Below are positions 1 to 10,051 of a stretch of DNA of 64,000 bases, in pieces. This DNA is from Seminavis robusta. Taxonomy: Eukaryota > Bacillariophyta > Bacillariophyceae > Naviculales > Naviculaceae. A program made the translations under genes and the position numbers. The first letter of the stretch is position 1. The number at the start of each line of letters is the position of its first letter. The stretch lies in contig CAICTM010000122.1 of the NCBI GenBank assembly GCA_903772945.1, positions 47,599 to 111,598 of the forward strand, given 5' to 3'. Below the pieces are notes generated by a model. It was not told the DNA's origin and made no database searches. It worked only from the letters and a program-made list of their open reading frames with translations.

Positions 1-203
1 GTTGAGCATGCATTTATTTTATTAGGTTTCATCAACGTACTATTTGTACAAGTTGTTTTTGTTTTGCCTTGTGTTTGATTGTTGTAATCCAAACAGGAAT
101 GGGCAATTGTTACCCATGCTCTCTTGCTATCGTCAGTTGGCGGATAAATCTGACTAGCTAGCTGCTAGCCAGCTACTAGCTACCATAGCCATAGCTTGTT
201 TAG

Positions 204-842
204 TTAGGCACTCCGAGCTCTTCTACAGCCCACCGAGGACCGCTGTTGTTGTTGTTGTTGTGGCTGTTGATCGCCGTGGTTGCTCAGATTGAGTTTTTTA
301 GACGATGATCGTCGCCCATCCTCACCACTTTCATCATTGTAGATTTGAAATGCCAAGGCTTCGTCTTGCAACGCCACTTGATGTGCGGCCGCTCGATCGG
401 CCTTGCTGTGTGTCGACACGAACACCATGATGAGATTGGTGACATCCGATTCCAGCTTGCGCAAATCTTGCTGCAATGCCAAAAAGGACTGTAGAAACGT
501 ATACCACTTTTTCCGAATGGCATCTCCCGATCGGAGCCTCTTTTCCAATCCTCGTATACAATAACCGTCGCTACTGCTACTGCTACTGCTATTGCCAGTC
601 GCCAGAACCCCACGGTTGCTCTTCCACACCTTGCGGGCCAAGTGAATCTCTCTCCGTGCTCGATCTCGCAATTCATCCGCATCATGCCACAGCAGGTCCT
701 TCTCCACTTCGGTCAAACTACCGTCGTACACCACAATCTCGGGCACCGGGCCGAATCTCACTTGACGCTTGGTCACGGCGGCTGTCGATTGATCCAAGGG
801 CTCTTGTTGTTGTGGCGGCTCTTCTTCCACATGGTCCGACAT
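204..842 (-). CDS. Conserved-looking hypothetical protein with polyQ tail
   Basis: The ATG start at 842 gives 212 aa; a longer frame to 905 would begin at TTG. The protein has an N-terminal Gln/Glu-rich linker, then a block containing VRFGPVPEIVVYD, an LWHDADELRDRARREI helix and a YCIRGLEKRL segment. This layout (beta-like motif, Trp-containing helix, RGLE box) resembles a family of short proteins I associate with diatom genomes, function unknown. No signal peptide or membrane segment is visible, so a soluble intracellular protein is likely. A Ser run (trinucleotide repeat near 575-598) and a C-terminal Gln run (near 241-262) are microsatellite-encoded and probably length-variable. I do not assign a function. 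Confidence 0.7.
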   Translation of the reverse strand: MSDHVEEEPPQQQEPLDQSTAAVTKRQVRFGPVPEIVVYDGSLTEVEKDLLWHDADELRDRARREIHLARKVWKSNRGVLATGNSSSSSSSDGYCIRGLEKRLRSGDAIRKKWYTFLQSFLALQQDLRKLESDVTNLIMVFVSTHSKADRAAAHQVALQDEALAFQIYNDESGEDGRRSSSKKLNLSNHGDQQPQQQQQQRSSVGCRRARSA

Positions 843-2504
843 CTTCGTCTCTTTGCACCCACTCGCGCTCCTTTTCGGCGTTGTGGCTCGGCTTTTTGCG
901 GACAATCGACCGGCACAAGTAATGTTTGGAGAGAGAGAGATAGAAGAGCTTGAAGCCTTCTTACGTACCGTACTGCATACAGTTCGTACCTACCTCAACA
1001 GCTCCTCGTCTACCTATCTCCTATCTCTCTTGCCGGAAGCCGGAAGGATGTATGAGTCCGGAAGCCACAAGGATGTGTGAGTTGTGTGTTCGTGTGTTCA
1101 TTCAACAGCACGATCACTGGCGGCTGCTGGAACAATGGAGCTCGATTATTGCTTTGCAAACTACAGAAAGATTTAACAGAACACTTCCGCACCATTCAAC
1201 TTCTCCTAAAGGGAAACTTGGGCCATAATACTCAGAGAAAGGACACCATCCATCAGGTGAAACCGAAATAGTCATGGACAATTCGGTATTTAGACGTATT
1301 TGAGAATCCATGACTACCACTCACACATTCCTGGCATAATTCACTTCCTTGTTTGCTTGGCTAGCTCTTGGAATCAAGTAATGTAGTGCTACTTGTAGGG
1401 AGGTAGAATGGATAAAATCACATAAAAGCAAACTGATTTCACCTCTCTTGTGGGATGATCATACATAATGCACGCTGCGCTTGCAAAAGTCATTAAGGAA
1501 ATTGCCAAATAAATCAGGCATCTTCAATGGTTGCTCGCTGACGTACTGAGCTCGTACCAATCAGCGTACTGGCAACGGCGGCAACCTGGTAGACAGATCT
1601 AGCCGGGTAGTTCCGGTAAACAAAGAGTTACATGTAAAATCTCTGAATGTTTGAATCAAACAAATGTATTACCCGATCTACCTTAATATCACAGCTGTCC
1701 CTCAACAGGGAATGCAGTTCGTCTGTTTCCCTTGCTATTGAGATATGTTTTTAAAAGTTCACCTGAACCCTGAAGGCATCTTAGCAAAAACTCAAATATC
1801 TGCACTGAGAATATTTTGTTAAAATTCAGGGTCCAAAGGCAGCATCTTAGCTTTCTTGCCATTTCTATTGACCATACTAGTGGTATGGTACATACCAACA
1901 TTGCTACTCTGCTTCCCACCTTACTGAACATACCCTTAGGAGAAGAGAGGAAAGAGCAGTGTATCATCCGCTGGAAGCAAAATTTTTGACTCTTAACACC
2001 TTTTTTTTAAAGGTATTTTGTTATAGAAAAGTGTCAATCTCTTATGTGCCCAAGGGAGAGTGCTTACTGGCTATCTTAGCTCTAGTGCAGATCTGAGTGT
2101 CTCAAGTAAATTAACATTCCAGCAAATCTCAGTACTCGACATCTGATCTCTGACACTCTTAATATTAAGGGAGGATTGTATGCTTCATCAAGCTTTTCAT
2201 CAGCTGTTTTATGTACAGAGCACTAAGGAGTATCGTGTACTGTAGAGAAGTAGCTTATGCTTCTTGAAGCTCGTTCGTGATGGGGCAGCATTCGCGACTC
2301 TAAGAATTAAAGAATTGATAATGATGCGATTTGACATTTACAATAGAAATAGGTTCGAGTGCCCTTCTCCTTCTCCCCTCTTGAATCAGATCCGATTCTC
2401 AATCAGTTTTACCTCGGCAGTCTTGCTGCCAGAGCCCTCAACCCCTTTAATTGTTTTTCCTGCTACGGTGGTCCCTGCAGGTATAAGGGTAGGGTTAGAA
2501 TACA
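843..2504. other. Intergenic region, no supported gene
   Basis: Only short frames without recognisable motifs are seen. There is a short GA run near 930-946 and a degenerate CCGGAAGC..AAGGATGT duplication near 1032-1076. The segment about 2425-2490, read on the minus strand, shares the words AAAGGGGTTGAG, GGCAG and CTGCCGAGGTAAA with the 38-bp repeat at 8835-8910, so it is probably a decayed member of the same repeat family. Confidence 0.5.
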
Positions 2505-2730
2505 AATAAGTCAGCAAAAACTAAATAAGTATCCTAGGATGGTGCTTTTAAACCAGCTAAAGCTATTTACATGCATCCTAGTAGGGGGGTCTGCGTCTAC
2601 CAGGAAAAACTCTAAAGCCAGCGAAAGCTATATAACTTGTTTTCTAGCTAGCCAGGGGTATCTGCTTCTAGCTTGCTATGGGAATCTGCTTCTAGCTAGG
2701 GGGATCTGCTTCTAGCTAGCTAAGCGCAAG
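2505..2730 (+). repeat. Degenerate tandem repeats flanking the Mutator-like element (left side)
   Basis: Two word families recur. The first is AARCCAGCNAAAGCTA (about 2508, 2551 and 2617). The second is a roughly 24-bp unit GGGNATCTGCTTCTAGCTAG (about 2648, 2678, 2699, with a weaker copy near 2583). The same second unit appears in the same orientation right of the element (6729-6772), so the transposon appears to interrupt this array. Confidence 0.75.
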
Positions 2731-2964
2731 TTAAGGAGGTACCACCCGCTTTTACTCCCGAGTTTGTTTTGGCCAGTCCATAGTCGATAGCTAAAATAGA
2801 AATCAATGTTGAACCATGGTCAATCCACACCTAGTCAGTCTCTGACGTTTGCAGCGACTTTTACCCGGAGATGGAATCTATCTTTTTGGAATTCTTTTTT
2901 ATTTTAGCTGGCAACCGGCGACCATGGCCAATTCTGTGGCAACAAAAGTAAACAACGGCAAGTT

Positions 2965-5362
2965 ATGAATGTTGCCTCAGAAGAGGAAGGAGCTGAAACC
3001 TCTACAGACAACCCACAGATTGTAACTCCGGCAGTGGTAGGAGGAGATGATTCAACTCCGGTATTGAGAGAAAGTCGCCGTCAGAGAGGAGTTACACCCA
3101 TATTGCCTTGTTTTGCCATCAGTGAGAACAAGGCAACAAGCAACTATCAGAGAGAAATCAACAAGCTAGCTTCCGGAAACTGGGTGGACGTCATTGCGAA
3201 GAGGCCTGGTTGGGCCCATTCGATGTTGAACATGGGAGCGCCGAAGAGGAAGGAACATCCAAAACCAACCCCTTCTCCAGTAATCGACAATGTTGCAACT
3301 GCCCTCTCTCCTCTAGTCGTGGAGGAAGACACAAGGAAGAAGTCACCAACTCCACGTCGACTGATCCTGGAGCACAAAGGGTTATCCCAATTAGTCAATG
3401 GCAACACACGATGTTTTACATGCAGGCAGCCAAGTGTCCAGCTTACATTCAATACTACGTGTGTTGCCTCTGTCGGTCAGTTGACCCGTGGCAATGAAGA
3501 ATGCAAGTCATTCGGTGAAGTGAAAGAATCTGATGTGTCCAGGACTACCCTTCCAAAGCTCTCGAACCACACAACAAACCTGGATTTTTCGTGCAACGTT
3601 CAGTTTGTGTTAGCTTTCCTTTGGTCTGGAGATGGTGGTGTTGAAGCACAACGGACACTTGCCATGTTGAACTTACCCAACTACACCACAATGCCGAAGA
3701 AATCTTTCTCCAACATTGAACTTGCACTAGCTCCACATATCCGCGAAGTTTGTCACAAGGCCATTGTGGACAATTTGGTGGAGGAAGTTCGCAGGAGTAA
3801 TCATGGAATAAACTTAAATTTCGTGGAATGGGAGGCATCTGTTAGAAAGGGTGAAAGGCCAGAACAAAGAGCGACCATCAATGGTGGAATGGATATGGGA
3901 TGGAATCAGAAAGGCAGTGGCCGGTCATACAACTCACCATCTGGTCATGCCAGCATTATGGGAGCAAACACTGGGAAACCATGTGTTATTTGTCAGAGAT
4001 CGAAGTTCTGTCGCAAGTGCCAATACCATCTGAGCAGAGGCTCCGGTGGGATGGAGTCCCAATCATTGTTGATCATGGTTGAGGAATTGTATGACTTGTA
4101 CAATGTTGCGTGGACAAGATCTGCACCGATGATGACTCCACGATGAAGGCTCATTGCAAATGGAGCAACAAAGATTGGTTGACACGCCACAAACTCGACA
4201 ACTACCCATACTGGGTACACCAAAAAGGGAAAAGCAAAGACTAGATCAGACGACACCTTCGCTAGCCGGTACCAGAGCCAGTGTTTGTTGCCGATCCTGC
4301 TCACCGAAAGAAAACATACCGCAACCATCTGTACGCGATGAAGGGCAAGGGTGTTAAAGCAAGTTTCGACATGACTGGAGGCGACATTCTTCGTTTGACA
4401 ACTTACTATGTCTACTTCCTGAAAAAGCTTCCGTCCATGCCTAGAGAACAATGGGCTGATGCTGCCAAGGCCGTGCTGGAACACACATTCGACAACCATG
4501 AATTCTGTGGAGACTTCTTCTGCTTACGTAAAGAGATGTCAGAAAAGGAAAGGAGTGAGTGTGGGAAAGTGTACAGGAGCAAGACAAAAGACAAGTCTCT
4601 CTACGAATCATTGGTAGATCCTTTCAATCAATTTACCATGATGGAACGCCTCGATGAATCAAACCATGACATGACAACTAACGCCAATGAATCGCTCAAC
4701 AACACAATAGCCTGGCTTGCATCCAAGAACAAAGTCTACGCCGGTTCACTCTCCCTCAAAAACCGGGTTTGCATTGCTGTTGGCATCACTCTGTTGGGTG
4801 TGGAGGAGTTCTTCAGTAGACTGTTCCATGCCCTTGGGTTGGAAATGGAGGAAGGAACCACCTATTTCTTGCGGCAACAAGAGGAGTATCGAAAAAAAAA
4901 CAGCAAGCGAAGGACCATCGAATACAAAAAGAAAAGAAATAGGGAAACTTACTTGAAGCTCAAGGAGTACCAGGAAAAGCTGGAACAAGACCGAAAGGAC
5001 GGCCGCATGTATTCCTCTGGTATCTCCATTGCCAAGACAAAAAAGAATCCAGCGAAGAAAAGAAAGATTTCGAAGAAAACTGATACTACCGGCAAAGTGT
5101 GTGGAAGCTGTGGAGAAGTTGGCCACTCGCGATCCAGTTTTCGCGGATGTGTCATGTGCGAGTTGACACAGTCCCGATGAATGGAGAGGATGCAGAGCCT
5201 TCAACTGATGGCCAAACAGAGATAAGCGAGCAAGACATTGCTATTGCAACTCTACATCTTGTAGATTGTATTGGATTTGGCGAAGATTCGGAAGCCGTGA
5301 CTGAGGAACTGGAAGAGCTAGCCGGTGCGCACGAACAAACAATCGCTACTTCTGAAGAATAG
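2965..5362 (+). pseudogene. Mutator-like transposase, frameshifted
   Basis: An intact first part (2965-4146, ATG start) contains FLWSGDGGVEA, a MPKKSFSNIE block and DMGWNQKGSGRSYNSPSGH, which fits the catalytic core start of the Mutator-like transposase family common in diatom genomes. Around 4100-4104 the frame shifts: the expected CTDDDSTMKAHCKWSNKDW is encoded from 4122 in another frame. That frame then carries TAG stops at 4242-4244 and 4263-4265 before PVPEPVFVADP and an open stretch to 5180, including an ANESLNN segment that probably supplies the catalytic Glu (about 4689). A lysine-rich tail and a zinc-knuckle-like CGSCGEVGHSRSSFRGC (about 5100-5150) follow. A further shift near 5160 may add an acidic tail to 5362. 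At least one shift plus two stops makes it non-functional unless these are assembly errors. Confidence 0.82.
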
Positions 5363-5502
5363 AATTGTAGAGTAACAAATAGTTTGAGCATCTAAGTAAT
5401 TGGATTATACTGTCAGACTATAGAACACTCTCAAATCTGGCGACACAGTAACTTTTTGCTACGTCGCGAATACTTCTTCCTTGACACGGTATCAACGCAC
5501 TC

Positions 5503-6039
5503 CTATTTCATTTTGGAGGAAAGATCTTCTTCGAAACGTCCTCGCTTACGCGATCGCTCTTCAGTGGACAGGAAACCAGTGGCCTTCGCATTGTTGAAGT
5601 TTGGGTACACCAACCAAATACGTTGAACAACACAAGATGGCAATGGGGATGCAACTTCAAACTGGAAGATGTTTATTGCGTACCAGAAATAGCAGCACCA
5701 GCGCTTGTGAGACTGTGTCAGGCCTTTGAAGTCATGACTGCACACTCTCCCATTCGTTTTCTTCAAGATGTATTTCTTCAAAGAATGGAGGAAATCATTC
5801 TTATCCACCAAGCTGAGCGGGGCTTCATTCACACCACACGTCAAGAGACCATGTTCCTCAACGCAGTCACACTTTTTGGGCTTGTCGTCAACTTCATCCT
5901 CCGAATGATAATCTTCAACTGGCTCATCATCAACACAAAGGTAGGCATGATTCATTGCGTCAGTGACAAGCTTCTTGATGCTGGGGACCACAACAAAAGA
6001 TGCATTATGAAACTCATCCCTGTCTGCTCTTGCCACCAT
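5503..6039 (-). CDS. Opposite-strand ORF inside the Mutator-like element
   Basis: The first ATG is at 6039, giving 178 aa; the frame stays open upstream to about 6093. It lies wholly between the terminal repeats and converges with the transposase. Visible features are an acidic stretch (DEPVEDYHSEDEVDDKP), a possible metal-binding CDC..C cluster (CDCVEEHGLLTCGV), a segment SHDFKGLTQSHKRWCCYFWY, a PLPSCVVQRIWLVYPNF block and a basic C-terminus (RSRKRGRFEEDL) that could be a nuclear signal. I cannot name it. It may be a passenger or second transposition protein, or a captured host exon. Being intact while the transposase is broken is notable. Chance antisense origin is unlikely because it does not overlap the transposase. 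Confidence 0.45.
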   Translation of the reverse strand: MVARADRDEFHNASFVVVPSIKKLVTDAMNHAYLCVDDEPVEDYHSEDEVDDKPKKCDCVEEHGLLTCGVNEAPLSLVDKNDFLHSLKKYILKKTNGRVCSHDFKGLTQSHKRWCCYFWYAINIFQFEVASPLPSCVVQRIWLVYPNFNNAKATGFLSTEERSRKRGRFEEDLSSKMK

Positions 6040-6715
6040 CTCACTTGCTGCCTTTTTCCTTACCCCTCCTACCCCCTCAAACTTCTTTACCAACCCCAGC
6101 TCTCTTCAACAAAGAGCTCGTGATTTGTGGTGAATCATGGCTCCGACCTCAGTGTACAAATCCTTAGATAGCTAACAGGCGTCGCACCCTCTCAGGAGGC
6201 CAGTGTGGCCGGTGAGCAGACTTGACTGTGGGAAATACCCGAGCCTTAGCTCGTGGGTAGTCCTCAAGCACATCTCGTCTGAATCCGTTATTAGACGTTC
6301 AGTTTTTTTTTTCACTTGCTGCCTCAGGACAAAGAACCATAAAATTCTCATATGGGTCAGGCTTGAACTTGGTCATGAAAACGATTTCTTTATTGTCCTT
6401 GCAATGGCAAACATCCTTCGTACGGAGCCTGGTCCGCCTGATGTCACCTTCCTTCACGACATTTCCCACACGTATAAAGAACCAGCACCTCTCTACCCCG
6501 ACGCAAGTTAACAGCCATGGCTATTGCGAACGCACACATCCACTGCACGGGTCTCTACGTGATCGGTGGAAGGAACGGCAGCGGCAGCCATATAACTGCT
6601 TTGGATCATGGTCGGTTGATAAAAAAAGCTCGATAAAAGGAAGAATAACACGAGATATTTCCGGGTTCCTACCGACTGACGTGCAGACCTGGTGGTACCT
6701 CCTTAAGCACTAGCT

Positions 6716-6815
6716 AAGCACTAGAGGTATCTGCTTCTAGCTAGCTAGCTAATAGGGTTATCTGCTTCTACACTGAAACCTTTCTGCCGAGGTTACACAG
6801 CTCCGCTGGCTTAAA
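6716..6815 (+). repeat. Right-flank tandem units and a MITE-like end
   Basis: Two units of the ATCTGCTTCTAGCTAG-type repeat (about 6729-6772) continue the array interrupted by the transposon. They are followed by TTTCTGCCGAGG and CAGCTCCGCTGGCTTA (6798-6813). The latter is an inverted relative of the TAAGTCAGCGGGAGCTG end of the elements at 7605 and 8040. Confidence 0.6.
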
Positions 6816-7604
6816 AATCAGATTCTAATCGCGTCGCTTCCAAGCGATTTCAGCCTGAGTGCCCGTGTTCTAAACTACGTACATGTACGTATCTACATGA
6901 ATCATACGGTTGCTACCGAACTGGAGAGCATCTAGACTACTGGTACTATTTAAAATAGTACAGTACTGTACATGTAGATCTAGCTAGAGACTACCCTCGG
7001 AAGATTTTCGCTGTTCACTGTCATCTGGACGTCTCACAAGCTTTTTGCCGGGATCCTAACAAAGACATGGTTTGGTGGAGAGCCCACTGAGTAGTAGCCA
7101 CTCGTGCAGCCATGCAGCCAGCAGTCGTCTGATGTGCAAGGGGAGCGAAAGGGGGGCGCGATTTGGTCTTCTTCGGCAATGGCGACAGCGAGGGTTGACG
7201 CTTCGGTATCAAAGGTGCAAACAGGTTGACTTTTCTCTAACTTTTCGGGTTCGCTCCCGTCCACACGTCCACACGTCCACATCACACATCAGCCAAGAAA
7301 GTCAAAACTTCTTGTTCTATGCACTCTATTGCTGTTGTCAAACTCATCCATGTTGGTCCAAACGCCAAATCCAAACCCAAAGATTCATCATACATCGCTA
7401 CTAATCTCACTTGACGCATCAGTTTCTATTTGATTGAATTCTCATCACCGTTCGTCAAGCACGGTCGCCATACTGGTACCACTGGAACGCCTGTTCTCGA
7501 ACCTTCGTTTCTTAGAGCGAACGCCCATCTTGTAATCCCAGCTCACCTGGCTTCAATCTGGATCGAACGATCTTTTTGGGCCTTCAGAATCTCAATCGAA
7601 TGAT
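6816..7604. other. Intergenic region, no supported gene
   Basis: No frame with recognisable motifs. Short palindromic words (ACATGT, GTACATGTAC, CTAGCTAG) are dense around 6885-6990. A CCACACGT triplication is at 7260-7280. Confidence 0.4.
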
Positions 7605-8479
7605 TAAGTCAGCGGGAGCTGCGATACCTCGGCAGAAAGACAGATAGAAGAAGGATGATCATGTTCGAGATTGCACCCATCTTTCAAGCCAGCCCTGGCG
7701 AGAACACCCGACTACGTCGTGTGTTGCCGCCCGGTATCATTCATTCCCTCAGTGCAACCTTCTTTATTAAGCTAGCCCTGGCGACAACACCCGACTACGT
7801 CGTGTGTTGCCGCCCGCTACTCTATAATTTACCAGCTGCCATTCCCTTATTGTAACTCTAACCTTTACAGCTCCTGCTGGCTTATTGTGCTGTTGTGCTG
7901 ATTGCACTAACCTTGAATATTAATGATTTATTCCTACCCCTAACTTGTATTGAACCATCAATGTTCAGTTTTGTTGGCTTATGACTATCTCTATCCTTAT
8001 TCTTTGGCTTCACCGGAATAGGAAATAGGAAATAGCATTTAAGTCAGCGGGAGCTGCGATACCTCGGCAGAAAGACAGATAGAAGAAGGAGGATCATATT
8101 CGAGATTGCACCCATCTTTCAAGCTAGCCCTGGCGACAACACCCGACTACGTCGTGTGTTGCCGCCCGGTATCATTCATTCCCTCATTGCAACCTTCTTT
8201 TTATTAAGCTAGCCCTGGCGATCGTCGTGTGTTGCCGCCCGCTACTCTATAATTTACCAGCTGCCATTCCCTTATTGTAACTCTAACCTTTACAGCTCCT
8301 GCTGGCTTATTGTGCTGTTGTGCTGATTGCACTAACCTTAAATATTAATGATTTATTCCTACCCCTAACTTGTATTGAACCATCAATGTTCAGTTTTGTT
8401 GGCTTATGGCTATCTCTATCCTTATACTTTGGCTTCACCGGAATAGGAAATAGGAAATAGGAAATAGGAAATAGCATTA
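7605..8479 (+). repeat. Two tandem 435-bp units containing MITE-like elements
   Basis: The sequence from 7606 recurs from 8041 (period 435 bp) with a few substitutions and small indels. Within each unit a 270-280 bp segment is bounded by imperfect inverted ends (TAAGTCAGCGGGAGCTG at 7605-7621 against CAGCTCCTGCTGGCTTA at 7868-7884; second copy 8040-8056 against 8293-8309). Each unit also holds two direct copies of a block built on GCGACAACACCCGACTACG and CGTGTGTTGCCGCC, which is an imperfect hairpin with 14 of 16 pairable stem bases; the second block in copy two is shortened by a deletion. The second unit ends in an expanded GGAAATA run (about 8441-8474). Confidence 0.85.
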
Positions 8480-8483
8480 AGAC

Positions 8484-8830
8484 CATTCAATACCGGGGTC
8501 ACCCATAGCACAAAACCCAAATGGTTGGCATCGAGTATCGCCGGCCGACCTGAGTCCAGTGAGTCAAATGCGATTTGGGCGATTGGGTTGAGTATGCTCC
8601 AACGCAAATCGGCACTGTTTGGGTAGCCTCAACTGCCGACCCAAACCCATTTGACTCATTGGACTCAAATTTACTTAAGGAGAAGAATTGCCACATCATC
8701 AATGACATCATTCTAACATCACAATACGAGCGTTGAGGTTCTCTTTCGCGAGCAAGCATAGCCTTGCTGCGAGTATGTCAAGCCACCCACCATTTGGGTT
8801 TTGTGCTATGGGTGACCCCGGTATTGAATG
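8484..8830. mobile_element. Foldback/MITE-like element with nested inverted repeats
   Basis: The left arm 8484-8528 is an inverted copy of 8786-8830 with 44 of 45 matching positions. Inside it a second pair, 8552-8580 and 8638-8666 (built on GAGTCCARTGAGTCAAATG), is also inverted. No coding capacity is seen, so it is a 347-bp non-autonomous foldback element. A clear target-site duplication is not visible. Confidence 0.85.
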
Positions 8831-8834
8831 CTCT

Positions 8835-8910
8835 AAAGGGGTTGAGAACTCAGGCAGTTTACCTGCCGAGGTAAAGGGGTTGAGAACTCAGGCAGTTTAC
8901 CTGCCGAGGT
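8835..8910 (+). repeat. Perfect 38-bp tandem duplication
   Basis: Two identical adjacent 38-bp copies (8835-8872 and 8873-8910), starting AAAGGGGTTGAGAACTC and ending CTGCCGAGGT. Each contains an internal palindrome CAGGCAGTTTACCTG/CTGCCGAGG. It directly abuts the foldback element. Confidence 0.9.
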
Positions 8911-9068
8911 CAATCCAAGTCTCAGCCAAGGTGCTGCTTCTCAATTCTATCCAACACCAACACCGCTTTAGAAACACAATACATGTAAACCCAGCTTCAC
9001 CCAACTCTGGACTATTCCAAGGAAAAGAAATCCATTGATTGGTACCCTATAGAGACTCCCTTGGTGAC

Positions 9069-9554
9069 ATGAGATTAGGTACAATCCTGCTTCCCTTCTT
9101 TCTGCTCGTTTTGGTGGATGCAACATCAGTGGTGGAATCTTTTTTCGATCGAGGGTTGCAATCTTCTTCCAATGGCACAGAAGAAGAAGGAGGCATGATG
9201 ATGTTGGGTTCCAACATGCACGACGCCACACTGCCACCGGAAAGCAACACCACTGATGCTCCCGCAGAACCGGAATCGCCTGGATTCACCATTGACGTCT
9301 CTGAAACAGGACCTCCTTTGGATACTTCAGCGACTCTTGCCACGGACCCCCCTGCTCCCGAGGCCACTGACGCCCCACAAGCAAGTCCTTCGGCTACCGA
9401 TGCTCCCGTAGAGTCCCCGTCTCCACAAGTCGACGCAGAAGAACCAACACCAAGCCCCGACTCAGGCACGACAGCAGTGCTGTCCACAACCGGACGTTAC
9501 TACGCGACAAAAATGGTCTTGTTCCTGGTTTTGGTTGGTTCTTTCTGTTTTTAA
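9069..9554 (+). CDS. Secreted Thr/Pro-rich protein with C-terminal anchor-like tail
   Basis: 161 aa from the ATG at 9069, the first methionine giving a signal peptide (MRLGTILLPFFLLVLVDATS). The middle is a low-complexity Thr/Pro/Ala/Ser/Glu stalk with repeated TDAP and ESP words and NTT/NGT sites for N-glycosylation, probably heavily O-glycosylated. The last 17 residues (KMVLFLVLVGSFCF end) are hydrophobic with no charged tail, preceded by a small-residue region: the layout of a GPI-attachment signal. The PDSG motif just before the tail matches PDSGAAV at the same place in the Kazal-like proteins at 11289-12974 and 16178-17878. Surface location is inferred; no enzymatic domain is present. 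Confidence 0.7.
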   Translation: MRLGTILLPFFLLVLVDATSVVESFFDRGLQSSSNGTEEEGGMMMLGSNMHDATLPPESNTTDAPAEPESPGFTIDVSETGPPLDTSATLATDPPAPEATDAPQASPSATDAPVESPSPQVDAEEPTPSPDSGTTAVLSTTGRYYATKMVLFLVLVGSFCF

Positions 9555-10051
9555 TTGTGTAATGTTTGGGCTTTTCGAAAAGAGTCGGATGAAACTGATC
9601 ACGCTGATTTTGTTGTTGTTGGAAAGGGGTGAGCAAGCTACTGGAAGGAGCAGATATTTGGTGTTACTACGTCGTCAATAGAATTTTGCTTTGAATGCTG
9701 CAGCAGATGCCCGCGGGTGGCCCAACGAATATCCATGGTAGTGGGGAGGGGCGTCCTTTTTGCTTCTCCCGGTCCGTGAAGGAGACACATTAGAGTGTTG
9801 AGAGTTCAACGTACTTTGACGCCTTGGTGATGCAGACATTTTGAGGGTCCTAAACTTCTAAAAGGCCGGGCTACCGGAACTAAAGACCAACACGTAGAAA
9901 TTTCTATTACTAGCTTTGTGCTCTTTCGTAGGATTGCTAATTGGCGCCCACAAGGGCCTCACCGACCACATCCAATGTACTGGTACCGGGAAGCGCGCCA
10001 CAACCAACCAAACACTTGTGTCGACAAAGGAGACGGTCAAACGAGACTTTT

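Larger units (their letters stand above)
2731..6706. mobile_element. Mutator-like DNA transposon, decayed, with 16-bp terminal inverted repeats
   Basis: The left end TTAAGGAGGTACCACC (2731-2746) is an exact inverted copy of the right end (6691-6706). The 3976-bp element contains a Mutator-like transposase with frameshifts and stops (2965-5362, plus strand) and an opposite-strand ORF (5503-6039). Both flanks carry copies of the same tandem unit. A target-site duplication is uncertain: AAGCGCAAGTT on the left and AAGCACTAGCT on the right match at 8 of 11 positions, as expected of an old insertion, but the end boundaries are ambiguous by 2-3 bp. The broken transposase suggests the copy is non-autonomous now. 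Confidence 0.8.

Noticed and set aside
842-905. 21-residue N-terminal extension of the first gene
   Set aside because: It would start at TTG; the first ATG is at 842.
2721-6717. Exact target-site duplication for the Mutator-like element
   Set aside because: Best flanking match is 8 of 11 bases with shifting boundaries inside CTAG-rich repeats, so it cannot be called.
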